Shown: piece after piece, positions 1 through 12,119 of the stretch
Position numbering within the stretch: the first letter of the stretch is position 1
How the letters are laid out: each line of letters opens with the position of its first letter
Source of the DNA: Lytechinus variegatus
Taxonomy: Eukaryota; Echinodermata; Echinoidea; Temnopleuroida; Toxopneustidae
Assembly: GCF_018143015.1 (NCBI RefSeq)
Contig: NC_054756.1
Span: 14,082,902 to 14,146,901, forward strand
Direction: 5' to 3'
DNA length: 64,000 nucleotides
Notes under the pieces: model-generated
The model's input: only the letters and a program-made list of their open reading frames with translations
The model's database searches: none
What the model was told of the DNA's origin: nothing
Made by a program: the position numbers and the translations under genes

Positions 1-466
1 AATGTCCTCATGAAAAATATAATTTTAAGTAACACCATTTTAATTTTAGTCATTGTATGTAATGGATAAAAAGGGAAGCACGGTCCTTACCTTCTGGCAT
101 TATGATATCTTGATTTTAAAAGTCTGAAGCCAATTTGAGGTCCCCATTGATAGGCCTATAGCAATTCCCAATTTCTGCAACTTTTAGCAACTAAAAACTC
201 TCTTATTGCTTGTTCGATATTGTTCAGTCTTTCAACTATCTCCTCTTCCCTTGAAAACATTATTTTATTTGGATCGAATTCCCCTGTTAACAGGTACACA
301 TTTAACATAGTTGGGCAAAAAAATGCCCAACTTTTAACCAACCTGGGCAACATACAGTCCACACAACTATTGGTTGAAATCTGTCTAATTGGGTAATAAA
401 ACTCATAATTGGGTGAAAAATTTGCTCAATTCGATAATAATTGCCCAGAGTATATATATATATATA
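1..466. other. No gene seen; AT-rich flank
   Basis: No coding region can be supported here. The stretch from about 300 to 430 has short repeated words of the type TTGGGCAAAAA/TTGCCCAA in both orientations, suggesting a decayed foldback repeat. It ends in a short TA run that serves as the insertion target of the next element. It probably lies in an intron of the S8 protease gene whose 3' exons follow; that is inferred from gene order only. Confidence 0.4.
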
Positions 467-1426
467 CAGTGCGTATCAAAAAAAGTTTACACTGAGAAAA
501 AATCCTGTAAAATTATACAATTGTAATATTCTGAAGGTTTTTCCACATTTTAACATTGGTACAGATCCATTTAAGCAAATGACGATATAACTGTCGAAAA
601 ATATTTCCGCTTGAGTGCGCACCACTTACTTTTGAAAATATAGTGAAAAATGATTTGCGCAGAACTTTGAAATAGTTATGCAAATAAAAGTAGACTTTAA
701 TCATGAAGAACATGTGGAATGTCGCTAGTAAAATTGATTTGAAGATATCTTTTACCTTTTTTTTTTACTTGTTTTCTTGCCCAAAACAATTCGAAGAGTG
801 CATTGCGCCCCACCACACTCCCCCACACACCGAGGCCATCGTGACGATATTTGCTTTACACCGAGCTGGGATTTACATGAAATGGCTTTGGCTTGATTTT
901 TATTTTGTTAATCATTGTCAAGCTTGGGAAAAGTGTGGAGAAACAAGTACTGTATTAAATGAAAATTGAAATGTAAACTCACTTTAAATAATAAAATCTT
1001 AGTATAAAATTGTTAGAGATGTCTGATATAAACTTTTGTTCAGATTCAGCTACGTCCTCAGATCCAGCTGGCACAAAAAGGGTGAAGGTTGTGCTTACTA
1101 AGTGTTGAAATTTCAATTTGGGTGGCAAAATTGTTACAAACTGCTCGAAAGTATCCGTTTTATTTCAATTGACTAAAAGTGCAAGGGAACAGTATGACAA
1201 ATATTTCGCAGGGTTTCCCCTTGACACAGTGTGAAAACAAGCATTTCTGCGACCTTTTCCAAAAATGGACAGTGCTCACTCAAGTGTAACATTCTGTCAA
1301 AACTTTTACATGCATTGGGTAGATAAGACCCAAACCCAAGATGATAAGTGAAAAAATACTTACATGTTGTATATTTTTTAATTCCCAGGGCTTTTTCAAA
1401 GTGTAATCTTTTTTTGTTACGCACTG
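467..1426. mobile_element. Non-autonomous Tc1/mariner-type element (960 bp)
   Basis: The left end begins CAGTGCGTATCAAAAAAAG and the right end is its inverted match (reverse complement CAGTGCGTAACAAAAAAAG), with further pairing into TTTACAC/ATTACAC. Both ends are flanked by TA, the target duplicated by Tc1/mariner transposases. No transposase reading frame is visible inside, so it looks like a deletion or MITE derivative. A second copy of the left 230 bases begins at 63773. Confidence 0.8.
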
Positions 1427-1432
1427 TATATA

Positions 1433-2077
1433 CAGTTGAGGCCAAAAGTTTACATACACCCATGGAATTTAGTGAAATTTGTTCGCTTTCCAAACATTGC
1501 AAAATTTACTATATCTTCAGAAATATAAATACTACCATGACGAATTAGGTATCAAATCGAAGAGCATTTTAAGCTCTTTCACATTATTGGGATGCCATTT
1601 GGATTATACTATATTTCAGGTGGAATTTTCTTTGAATAAAAAAGTGATATTCGTGCAAAATGTATTCTATTGTTTGCTATTATATTTTCAAACATCGTTT
1701 CATAGAAATATAAAAATGTCAAATTTATGATATATATTATACTTTTTATCATGATATATGTCACCACTGAACAAAAAGTGTAACAAAAAATGATTGTGTT
1801 TAGAAGTAAGTAGCACAAATATGAAATGTTTTTGTCAAGTTTTTATTCTCAATTTGTATAAAATATGTAGATTTTGGGAAAAAAATTGACACCTAAATAT
1901 TTTTCAGCACCTGATGACAAAGCAATGTGATGAAAAGGCATGGCATACTCATTTGTTTGATATCAAATTCGTCATGATAGGACAACTATTTTATAAGATA
2001 CAGTAAATTTTATGATGTTTGGCAAGTGTCAACTTTTCTTTGAATGTCCTGGGTGTATGTAAACTTCTGGCCTCAAC

Positions 2078-2079
<2 letters not shown>
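1433..2079. mobile_element. Non-autonomous Tc1-like element with Sleeping Beauty-like termini (647 bp)
   Basis: Terminal inverted repeats of about 30 bp start CAGTTGAGGCCAAAAGTTTA and are mirrored at the right end with one mismatch (CAGTTGAGGCCAGAAGTTTA). Flanks are TA on both sides. The terminus resembles the vertebrate Tc1 group typified by Sleeping Beauty (CAGTTGAAGTCGGAAGTTTA). The interior has no transposase. Subterminal sequences near 1490 and 2005 also pair, so it is partly a foldback. Only a few bases separate it from the preceding element. Confidence 0.8.

Positions 2080-2160
<81 letters not shown>
2080..2160. repeat. (TA)n microsatellite
   Basis: About 80 bases of nearly pure alternating TA directly abut the right end of the Tc1-like element. 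TA tracts are the preferred target of these elements. Confidence 0.95.
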
Positions 2161-2162
<2 letters not shown>

Positions 2163-2336
2163 CCAGCGCCATAATGAGGCTGCGATGAATGCAAGGAATG
2201 CTCCCCAGGGAGTCGAAATTGTGAACTTTTCGTGCTTGATTGAAATGAATCCAATGGCGGTGTAATTATATGCTGTAACACGCTTTGGGCCATTATGGGA
2301 AAAGCGCTTTATAAAAATTGGCTATTATTATTATTA
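2161..2336 (+). repeat. SINE-like repeat 3' piece with (ATT)n tail
   Basis: The sequence runs from GCCAGCGCCATAATGAGGCT to GCGCTTTATAAAAATTGGCT followed by an ATT microsatellite tail. The same repeat occurs on the minus strand at about 41164-41445, and a diverged copy at 34960-35790 is split by a MITE. The microsatellite tail and dispersed copies suggest a SINE or a LINE 3' end; no polymerase III boxes were found in this piece. Confidence 0.65.
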
Positions 2337-2339
2337 TTT

Positions 2340-2340
<1 letters not shown>

Positions 2341-2391
<51 letters not shown>
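2341..2391. repeat. (TA)n microsatellite
   Basis: An alternating TA tract of about 50 bases directly after the ATT tail of the SINE-like repeat. Confidence 0.9.
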
Positions 2392-2393
<2 letters not shown>

Positions 2394-2699
2394 ATTGGTT
2401 ATTCCAAAATGAAAGGCTATTGAAACATAAATGAGTCATCGATAAATCATGATAGGTATTTGCAACAAACCATAATGTAGTTTATTATTCGCTTTGATTT
2501 TCTCGAATGCAATGTCTACATATTGGTGAGCTCTGATTTGATGGTCATTCTACGCAAATCATTAATTTAATTGTACACTGGTTGGTTTTCTCCTCATATT
2601 TCTGTGGATTAGGTACATATTCACGACTACATCGGAAAACAGTTTAATATTAATCTCGTCATTATGACTGTTTCTGCGTCAATGCAAATATATACACAC

Positions 2700-2705
2700 A
2701 CACAC

Positions 2706-2767
<62 letters not shown>
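2700..2767. repeat. (CA)n/(TA)n microsatellite
   Basis: A short ACACAC stretch passes into about 60 bases of TA. Nothing coding was seen between 2392 and the next exon at 3022. Confidence 0.9.
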
Positions 2768-2769
<2 letters not shown>

Positions 2770-2991
2770 AACAAATTAACGTTAGCACAACTATTACTCT
2801 AAATTATCAAGATGTTAACAGGCAAGTGTTCGAAAAGAGGAAAGTTTCACTTTGTTGATGGCTCGCTCTGTTTCTGATTAAAAGAAGTTGAAGCGTAGCA
2901 CACTTCTCCATTGTGCACAATTTAATTGTTTCTAGATGCTAAGAGCCTTAGTATACATGTTATGCATATTGCCATCTTCGTTTTAAATTGA

Positions 2992-3282
<291 letters not shown>

Positions 3283-3986
3283 TAATGTGAGGCTTTCTTT
3301 CTCAAAAATTGTAACCACTGTACCTTAAGGAATATTGTTTATTCTTGCCCAAAAGAAAGAGTAAATGTCATTCTCTTATGAATAAAATATTTTGATAAAT
3401 AAGTGAATTTCAGGTAAAAAAAATTGCTCAAACAGATTCCCCCCTCCTGTTTTCTCTTGAAAATTGTGCAAAACTTTTTGTTTTGGGCATAAGTACTATT
3501 CATTATCAACAGAAAGTTCATACTCTGTATTTTACAGTATCTTGGTATTAAGATGGGTCAGCAGCTGGCTTTTTCTATCAAGATACAAAACAACATTTCT
3601 TAAATTTTTGAGTAGCATAAAATCCAGAGTTCTGACTGGCTAAATAATGTTTACAAAACAATATTCAGGTAATTTGAAAAGATTACCACATGGTGAGTGT
3701 GACCTTGGAGAGCCACCGTTAGGATTTGGGCGGGTGTGTGGTCTCAATGACCAATCAGTGCGCAGTATTAGTGTTATTAAGCTGCTAAATGTATCAAACA
3801 ATTTCCTTTTGTGATTAGTTGAGTTTCAGGTGATTAGGATGTTTTGAACTAGATTAGAATATTGCATGACTGACATACATTTTAACATGATGTACTATTT
3901 ATACAATACATTACTTTTGTGAAGGCATTTTCAAATTTTCCAAATAGGACTTACTATTTGGGAAATGACTTTACAGTCTGAGAGTA

Positions 3987-4087
3987 GTGATAAATACTAA
4001 TACGAGTAGTAGCAGCAGCAGCAGTAGGTGTAGTAGTTTTAGTAGTAGTAGTAGTAGTAGTAGAAGTAGTAGTAGGAGTAGGAGTAG

Positions 4088-4138
<51 letters not shown>

Positions 4139-4156
4139 AAGTAGTAGTAGTAGTAC
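3987..4156. repeat. (AGT/AGC)n trinucleotide microsatellite
   Basis: About 170 bases of AGT/AGC/AGG triplets lie in the presumed intron between the two S8 protease exons. The apparent poly-serine frame is a by-product of the repeat. Confidence 0.9.
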
Positions 4157-4348
4157 TTCTATACTTATGAATACAATATGAATAATTACAACATCAATTT
4201 ACGGTAACAACGATAAGAATAATCTTTGGTAGGCACCTAAATTACAAATGCTTACTATATTCTGTGTTCGACCAAAAAATAGAAAATATACTTATATCTG
4301 GATGACGCCTCGTTAATTCATTGACTTTTCTCCACTCAAAATTTATAG

Positions 4349-4461
4349 GTGCCATAACACTTTTCGGCAAAAGCACTTCCAGTATGCTTTCTAGCGCTTC
4401 TAGCAATAAGATTAGTGATGTGGGATCCAATAGCCCTAATAAACTTCTCTACGTCGGATAA
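4349..4461 (+). CDS. Last exon of the S8 protease
   Basis: After a TTTATAG acceptor, the phase 1 frame reads AITLFGKSTSSMLSSASSNK, then ISDVGSNSPNKLLYVG and TAA. The GSxSPNxLLY ending is the usual C-terminus of bacterial-type and animal proteinase K-like enzymes, so this is the matching 3' exon. Joining directly from 3193 keeps the frame (Gly codon G|GT). However, the helix that normally follows the catalytic Ser would then be roughly eight residues short. Either a small exon between 3194 and 4348 was missed, or the copy carries a deletion. Confidence 0.75.
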
Positions 4462-4594
4462 TGAGTGGTGAGTATAATTCCCTCTATTCCTTTTCAAAAC
4501 CTTTGGGAACATTTAAGCAACAGATACAAAACTTGAACCCCTGAAATGAACACAAGTTACAAGGTATAGGCCTCCTTTTTTCAAGCTACACTTA

Positions 4595-4650
4595 GGCCCA
4601 TCATGGACCTATTACGAGATAATAGAGATCTCGTAATAGGTCCATGGGCC
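4595..4650. repeat. Near-perfect hairpin
   Basis: The arm ATGGACCTATTACGAGAT is followed after a 7-base spacer by its exact reverse complement. Pairing continues outward to GGCCCA/TGGGCC with a 2-base bulge. No flanking element boundary was identified. Confidence 0.8.
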
Positions 4651-5828
4651 CATAGCCCCTGGCTGGAGAGTGACCATGTTAAACATACCTTAACATATTC
4701 TTCAAGGACGTTCGTGCTATGCACTGACATGACTGGGGTGGGGATTTTTTAAAAGAGCTGTCCAGCTGAAATAGTCTAATGCACTTCATTTGTTTCCACA
4801 TATATTGTATATGCCTTCTCAAAAAAAAACCCTGGTTGGAGAGTGGTCAAGTAGAGATTGATGTCTTGCGTAGTGAAGTTCATTCTCTTATGAAGTTCCA
4901 ATCCATGATCCCCAATTGGTATTCATGTTTTAACCGATGCGTACTCGTCGGCCTATATGATTGAAACTTTAAAACTTTGTGTCCATATGTTTTGTTTTCA
5001 GATGGCGACCCGCTCCAAGCAGCAACGAAGCAGAGTTATGAAACATAAACTTAAAACAAAAAAAAATAAACTGTTCAATTTTCTTTGAAAACGTGCATCT
5101 GCGTGTTTGACTTATCCTGGAATGAATAAATGACGCGGTCAAAATAAACCTGCAATTACTTTTATTACAAAATGCTTCTTCCTGCATATGTTGAAATATA
5201 TAGGTTAAATTCAATACCGGTATTAATGTAAACGTGGGATAACTGTAGTGTAAAGGCTGTTTTAAGCCATGCAAGAATACGGGGGGGGGGTCTTTCTTTT
5301 ACGGAACAAGCACTGTTAACGTGCAGTAAAGGCCATCATAACGGGATCATAATTAATGATTGATAACATTCAAAATCATATATCAGTCATGGCGATACTT
5401 TGAATTCTAGATGTATTTCTCACTGTATATCGGTTGAGCAAGCATCGTGCTGATCTTTTCTTCATGAGAGTGTTGTAACAAAATTATAGATGACAAGATC
5501 TGTTGGTAGTTATTGCCATCAAGAGAATGATTTTGGTCTCATCTACAAAGAATGACTAGGTGGTTGGAATGTCTTCTATACAAGAATGTTCACAATGCAA
5601 TAAGCCTTTTACATTGAAGTTTTGTTCATCAACATCACCTAGTTAACCAAAGTTAAAAAGACATTGCAATATCATTTACCGATCATAACCGAAATGTATA
5701 ATCGAATCTTCAGCGAATAAATTCTAAATTGAACTGCATTACTCATTGTAGTATCTGGTTTATTTTTGTAGTATATCAAATCTTATGTCCTGGAATTTTG
5801 GGTATTCCTTACATGACATATTACCGTC
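4651..5828. other. No gene seen
   Basis: Downstream flank of the S8 protease. It includes a G9 run at about 5281 and AT-rich sequence with no recognisable reading frame, RNA gene or repeat. The protease 3' UTR presumably lies in its first part. Confidence 0.4.
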
Positions 5829-6362
5829 TTAAAGGGATGGTCCGGGCTGAAAGTATATATAGCTTAAGAAATATAATAGAATTCACTAAGCAAAGTGCCG
5901 AAAATTTCATCAAAATCGGATATCAAATAACAAAGTTATTGAATTTTAAAGTTTAGCAAAATTTTGTGAACACAGTGGTCATGAATATCCATTAGGTGGG
6001 CTGATGATGTCACATCCCCACTTGTTCTTCTGTATTTTATCATATGAAATTAGGTTTATTCATTTTTTTCCTCCAAAAACTAGAAAAACTGGATTGACAA
6101 CTTATTTAGTGCATTAGATTTTTATTGCTGCAATTATTTCATTGATAAGGGAGACATATTCACACAAGTATGAAATAATGAAAAAATCATGATTTATGAA
6201 ATAACATAAGAAAATGGAAAGTGTTACAAAATATTGCTAAACTTTAAACTTCAATAACTTTATTATTTGTTATCCGATTTTGATGAAACTTTCGGCATTC
6301 TGCTCGGTGAATTCGACTCTGTGTATTAAAATAATATTTTCAGTCTGGACAATCCCTTTAAA
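5829..6362. mobile_element. Foldback MITE (TTAAAGGGAT termini)
   Basis: The left end TTAAAGGGATGGTCCGGGCT pairs with the right end (reverse complement TTTAAAGGGATTGTCCAGAC). Subterminal blocks also pair: 'TTTCATCAAAATCGGATAT' near 5908 and its inverse near 6278. This core is shared with the copies at about 10390, 22148 and 26287, defining a family. No coding capacity. Confidence 0.75.
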
Positions 6363-6660
6363 GTACCTATGTATCACAAATCGAAGTTATTTCCCATTGG
6401 TGCACATGTTGCCGTTTAAGTATCCAAATATGATTTTTTAGATATATATTTTTAAAGAAATATTGAAAGAATATATTTTTTCAAGTTTCTGAGCTCCATC
6501 ATAAAAAGAGGTATCAGGTCTCATTTTGGCGCAATATTCAATCAGAGTTTTTGAACTGGTGATTTTTGCTGATGACCGAAAGATGATGTCACAGGAAATC
6601 CTATCTGTCTCTATAAGGGGTGGAGCGTTCCAAGTTGGAAATTAAAAAATATATATATCT

Positions 6661-7974
6661 TAAAGTTGAATTAAGAAGGGGGTGAGTTTCCATAAATATG
6701 GGTTCCACACACAATATATAGTATATATTAATTGTTCAAACAGATAGCATGTCACAAAAACCATATGCCTTCTCGATATTTTGCTTAGAAAGTCTATGAA
6801 ATTAGCCCCCTGTCAGAGCCCGAGAGACGAGTGTACAGAAAAATCACTCTGAGTGTGACGTCACCGGCGGGAATTTAGTGTAAGAGGTGCCTGGGTTTAA
6901 TACAGAAATGCTATGCAGAGTCAAAGAAAGATATTTTTCAAAGCAACTCGAATCAAACAAATAAGAATCATATGTACAAATCTTTACTTTACCTGTATAA
7001 AGAATAGTTTGAATTATTATCATGAACTGTTAAATCATGATGTAAGATTGCAAACAGTGAGTTATTGAATGATATTGTCACTATTTCTCATTCATTTTAT
7101 CACGATGTACCTTCGAGTGAGTAGCTGGAAAGTAGATCCGGCAGCTAGCTCAGCTCTGCCCGGCCGCCTACACACAACAAACACACAGCAAGCTTAGCGC
7201 GCGGCTTTCAACTTTGCTGTATTGCATTTACGTAAACAAACGGTACCGGTATAGTATACTACTGCGGTGGCTTTACTTTTCTATTCGACATTTGTTGACG
7301 AAGTGAAAGAATGGCCGAAGATACGTTTATCGACTGGTGAGAAGACCTCGATCAAATTTCATATTATTCGCCTTGAAATTATTCTTTAGGGTCTATGGTA
7401 TCATTGTGAGGGAATTTACATATTTTGAATAATAGTACGACCATAAATATATTTTTAATCATTTCCTCTTTGCAATTTCTCCGGCTCGAAGATACAACTT
7501 CAACTGCAGTTTATGACTTGTTTCGCCATACGGACACAGTCCCGAACGAAAACAATGCATTAAATCGTCTAAAATCGCTACAAAGAAAAAAAGTTTAACA
7601 ATGTAGGGACATATTATTGACTATATGACTTTCAATAATTATTACTTCCTTTTAATATCGTTCACATGAAATCAATATCGATAAAATGAAGTGTTGACAC
7701 AAAAGTAAATATGCAGGCGTACGTGCATAGTACACAAAATGGCATTGCCTTGTTTACTACATACCCGCCGGTGACGTCACAGTCAGATAACCCCGTCTCG
7801 GTAGGCATTGCAGGAGCGAACTCAGGGAAAATGGGTAGGGATAAATCGTTCAAATTCACTATTTTGACAAAAAAAATTGGGGGGTCGAATCACCTCTTAG
7901 TGTTTTGGGGGTTGTAAGGTTGCTATTAATGTAAATATCTCAATATTTGGAATCGTCTTCTTAATTCAACTTTA
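6661..7974. mobile_element. Large inverted-repeat element with an exon-like centre
   Basis: An 18-bp perfect inverted repeat (TAAAGTTGAATTAAGAAG at 6661-6678 and its complement at 7957-7974) encloses a second 17-bp pair. That pair is GTGACGTCACCGGCGGG at 6855-6871, mirrored at 7764-7780, with its inner half a CRE-like palindrome. The outer ends of the element are not defined. The centre (7130-7340) is GC-richer. It contains ATGGCCGAAGATACG at 7312, reading MAEDTFIDW up to a GTGAGA donor-like site. That looks like the first exon of a former autonomous element or a captured gene, but no further exon was recognised. Confidence 0.5.
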
Positions 7975-9580
7975 ACGTTTATTCAGATATCTGGAACTTC
8001 AAACAGCAACAAATCACTTTTAATCTTCAATATACGCCAATAGGAATCAACTTGTGGATTGCAGATTGCAGCTCCAGTAGACCTAGTCTGCTATGCAGAC
8101 TCCTTGAATCAGCTGTGATACACACACACTGCAGATGTGGGTCTACAGTTGTAGACTACATGAGATATGCCCATACCCTTTGCAGCGAAGGTAGACGAGT
8201 ACATGGTAATATCCAGCTTTAGATTTGCAACACAACCTCGGCTCTATGTTGTAGAACATCACTTACTATGAAAGAACCAATAAATTAAGAATATGATGGA
8301 ATTTGATAAAGGAGAGAAAGAGATAAGTAGGGAGTTTGCGCAATTATTTCCAAGACGCTTTCTGGATCGTAGAGAGTCTTCGTGGCAAAGCAGGCTTTGT
8401 CGAAAATCTGTGAATCAAAACATCAGTGTCGTCTGGGACTGGAGAAACGGTGAATTGTTAATTCGTCCACTCACCACAAGTCATGGTCTACCTTTATTTA
8501 GTCTAATGCCATAACGTCCATTAACATTAATTAACAACAATTTGGCCCAATAAGCATTTGGTCTAATCATCAGTTTGTCTAATCACCAGTTCGTCTATTA
8601 CCGTTTCGTCTAATAACCAGTTGGTCAAATCCCCATTTTCGTTTCCTTCATTTTGAACAATTAACACTTTTAGCTTATTTAGACCAAATGGTATATAGAC
8701 CAACTGGTTATTAGTTGGAATGGCTTTAGACTAAATGACAGAAGACAATTTGGTGAGTGGAAGAACTGATGGTAGAGTAGACCAAATAATAGTAGATGAG
8801 TTGGCAATTGCACAAATTGGCATTACACGAATTGGAAATAGACCGGACAAACGGCATATTATTTGCAATGTTTCGTCAGCTACCAGCCTTAAAAATGATA
8901 AAATGATCTCCCGGTTCATTAATTTTCGACAAGAACCTTTGAGCTGTTCATTGTAATTTGATTGGCATTTTCAACGTATTCACTCTGTTCTAGAAACCGT
9001 TCCCGTTGCAATAGCGAAAACTCGCTATTGAGGAGATTAAGTGAGACTTGTAAAGAGAGAGAGAGAGAAAGAGACGGGGAAGAAGAAAGAAGACATTAAG
9101 GGAGCGCGATAAAGAAGGAGAGACGAGCGGAGGAAAAAGGGAGCTGTGAATAAAGAAAATGAGAGGGAATGACAGAGAAAGACCTACGTCCGTATAGAAG
9201 ATACATATGGAGGAAAGAAGTCAGATCGATATAAGAGGGAGTTCCATGATATTTGCTCCGGCGACAATTGCTCCGAAGGAAATCTGCACGTGAAGCCAAG
9301 CATAAAACTAATCTCACAAACTAAGTAAACCCTAATCCTCGTCTTTGCATTATCATGAACCAAAAAATATATTACAATTCTAACTCTAACCAAACACCCT
9401 CTAACATGTCTAAGATATCAAAACCGGAACAAATGTCACAGGAGTGAATGTCGTGTAACCAAAACAGTTAGGGCATGGAGAGAGAGAGGGGGGGGGTGAA
9501 TGAAATGCGAGAGATCAACACAGAAAACAAAGAGATTGATATGAGAAATGAAAGGAATTAGATCGATTAAGAAATCGCCT
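7975..9580. other. No gene; decayed repeats and purine-rich tracts
   Basis: 8515-8740 is built from variants of GTCTAATNACCAGTTNGT on both strands. 8385-9040 shares blocks with 23755-23910 and 26940-27175 (for example TTTTCGACAA...CCTTT...AGCTGTTCAT), so it is an old dispersed repeat. 9045-9170 and 9480-9560 are GA-rich. The block GCTCCGGCGACAATTGCTCC at 9255 matches the ends of the element near 62980. Confidence 0.5.
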
Positions 9581-9589
9581 ACATTCGTA

Positions 9590-9985
9590 ATTCCCAAGGT
9601 TCGTTAATCCGAAAACGTAATGAGGTTCGTAGTTCCGAAGGTTCTTTTATCCGAAAACGAAGTGAGGTTCGTAATTCCGAAGGTTCGTTAGTCCGAAAAC
9701 GAAATGATTAACGAACCTTATTTCGTTTTTGGACTAACGAACCTTCGGTACAACGAACCTTATTTCGTTTTCGGATTAACAAACCTTCGGAACAACGAAC
9801 CTTATTTTGTTTTCGGATTAACGAACCTTCGAAACATCGAACCTTATTTCGTTTTCGGATTACCGAATCTTCGGAATAACGCCACAAATGTTCGGATTAA
9901 CGAACCCTTTTACTTTTTCGGATTAACGAACATCGAGGTATAGGCAATTTGCGTGTTTCGGAATTACGAACCTTCGGAATTACGA
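9590..9985. repeat. Inverted minisatellite of about 42-bp units (CGAACCTTATTTCG)
   Basis: Units of roughly 42 bases (CGAACCTTATTTCGTTTTCG, then GATTAACGAACCTTCGGAAC) are repeated about five times after 9705. The same units run in reverse complement from 9590 to 9700, so the block is a head-to-head array with its axis near 9705. The + strand frame across the right half reads NEPYFVFGLTNLR repeats; this is most likely a repeat by-product, not a protein. Confidence 0.8.
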
Positions 9986-10389
9986 AGTGTAACCAGAAAA
10001 ATAAGGGATGAATATAAGAAGTGAGGGAGATGGTGGAAAGATCAATTCATTCCGCCCTCTCTGTCATTTATAAAAAAAAAATCCTTGCATGAAATGTAAT
10101 AAAGGAGAGGGCTGGGTGTGTTTGAATCTATTTCATGTAGCGTGTGAGAAAGTAGGTGTGTATGAGTTAACAAGCACCCACACGAGCAACTGTGTACGTA
10201 CATACTGTACATTCCATACATTACATGCAATTATTCCCACTGTCTCGATTCGCACAACAAATGAAACTGTGATCTCAATCGTGTAGTAATTGTCGGGATC
10301 GGACCAGATCAATAGTGCAACAGTATTGATCGCACAAATTTTTTGGATGTTGTTTTTCGTAGTTACGAAAGGCAAATCGTGGCATTACT

Positions 10390-10930
10390 TAAATGTCAAG
10401 TCCACCCCAGCAAAATGTTGATTTGAATAATAAGAGAAAAATCAAACCAACATAACATTGAAAATTTCATCAAAAATCGGATGTAAAATAAGAAAGTTAT
10501 GGCATTTCAAAGTTTCGCCTATTTTTCGCAAAACAGCGATATGCACAACTCAGTGAAATGCAAATAAGTCAGTCGATCATGTCCATCGCTCACTATTTCT
10601 TTTTTTTTATTGTTTGAATTATACAATATTCATTTTGTACAGATTTGACCGTTGGGACCGACTTGATTGAATCATATAGTATCAAACAATGCTGATTCCA
10701 CATGTTCAGTGGGAAATTGATCAACATTTCACTTGACAATGAGGAGAAAATTGGAATATTTCATATTTCATTTAATAAAATACAAAAGAAATAGTGAGTG
10801 GATGACGTCATCACTCTCCTCATGTGCATACCAACCAGGATGTGCACATAACTGCTTTGTGAATTTGAAGCAAAACTTTTACTTACTTTCTTATTTTGCA
10901 TCCGATTTTGATGAAATTTTCAGTGTTATG
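10390..10930. mobile_element. MITE of the AAATCGGAT family, interrupted
   Basis: It starts AATGTCAAGTCCACCCCAGC and carries the shared core (TTTCATCAAAAATCGGATG near 10468 and its inverse near 10900). It also has TTATTGTTTGAATTATACAA, seen again at about 22350 and 26345. The right end is missing: the sequence passes into the 3' tail of the minus-strand LINE fragment, which evidently inserted here. Confidence 0.7.
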
Positions 10931-11891
10931 CTTGTTATTTATTTATTATTATTTATTAAACAATATTTCAATAGGGTGCCTTTCAGCAAAAGCTGGTATT
11001 AAAAGGGGCCCTAAAAGCATACAAACAAACCATGTATATACAAGAGATAAAAACATACAAGGTAAAAACATTACATAAATCATACATATTAGAACACAGG
11101 AAGGCATGCAAAATTCGAGTCATTAAAATATTTGTAGCCCAGGTACCGTTGACATTTGAATATTTTGTGGACATTATATATGACTTGAGTTCTTTTTTAA
11201 AACTAGAGAGGGTGGATAGGGCTTTTAAATGAAGGGGCAAGGAATTGAACATTGATATTGAGGAAATAATAAATGAGCATTTATAGTATTCAGTATTGCA
11301 TTTTGGGACATCGAGTTGTAGATTGGAGGCAGATCTTGTACTCACGTTATGTTTTTCGGATACTAATTTAAAGTTATCATTAAAGCAGTCGGAATATAAA
11401 TTATTTAAACTCTTCAATATGTATACATCGCAAATACATTACTCTTTGGGGGTAGGAGAACCATTCAAGTTTTTTGAATAACTGATCAGACGGGGTGGGG
11501 ACGTTAGCCTTGAGTATTATTCTGGCAGCACGTTTCTGAACATTTATTATTTGATTCGTTTGTGTGATAAATCGTAAACCCATACTTTACAATAGTCAAT
11601 TTGACTTTGGATTAAACAGTTATAGATTAGTTTTGCGTTGGTAACATCAGTGAATGGATTGGCCCTTTTCAGAATGGCGAGAGCAGCACATACTTTTTTA
11701 CTAACGCGTTCTACATGATCATGCCAAAGAAGTTTATCGTCTATTATGACACCTAAACACTTAGTGGAGTGAACCTTCTTTATTACTTTACCATCAAACG
11801 TGAAAGAAATATCTGAATCTGATTGATCATATTTGTTCATTCTTTGTCTTGACCCTAGTATCATCATATTTGTCTTTTCAGTACAGTTCAT
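10930..11891 (-). pseudogene. Non-LTR retrotransposon RT C-terminal fragment (LINE copy A)
   Basis: Read on the minus strand from 11891, the frames give TNMMILGSRQR, then KCLGVIIDDKLLWHDHVERV, INVQKRAARII and FNSLPLHLKALSTLSSFKKE. This order (thumb region, 'LGVxxD' block, 'QKRAARII', 'FNSLP...LSSFKK') is typical of the C-terminus of jockey/CR1-type LINE proteins. At least two frame changes occur (near 11560 and 11410). The palm with YADD is absent, so it is a 5'-truncated dead copy. Its A-rich tail is at about 10930-10965. Confidence 0.85.
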
Positions 11892-12109
11892 TTATTCATT
11901 TCTAAAAAAAGGGGGCAATGAGTACAGATCTATATATAAATAGAAAATACACTTCAAGTATATGCATTAGTATTTTAAAAAATGCAAACATGCAAAACAC
12001 TACTTAAAATAAATACAATGATATTCGTGTATAATTAGGCCTGTATACAGGAATAATATGAGAAACGAATAGGAGGACTTGAAATAAAACTAATAGTGGC
12101 CTTGTGAGT
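11892..12109. other. No gene; AT-rich spacer between LINE copies
   Basis: AT-rich sequence with no recognisable feature between the broken LINE copy A and the plus-strand RTE-like element. Confidence 0.5.
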
Positions 12110-12119
12110 TAAACCCCAG

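Noticed and set aside
2044..2858. Repeated Tyr-Ile frames
   Set aside because: Translation of TA microsatellites.
3987..4181. Poly-serine protein
   Set aside because: Triplet microsatellite with no other coding signal.
9704..9943. Repeat protein NEPYFVFGLTNLR
   Set aside because: By-product of a minisatellite whose left half is the same sequence inverted; no start context or homologue recognised.
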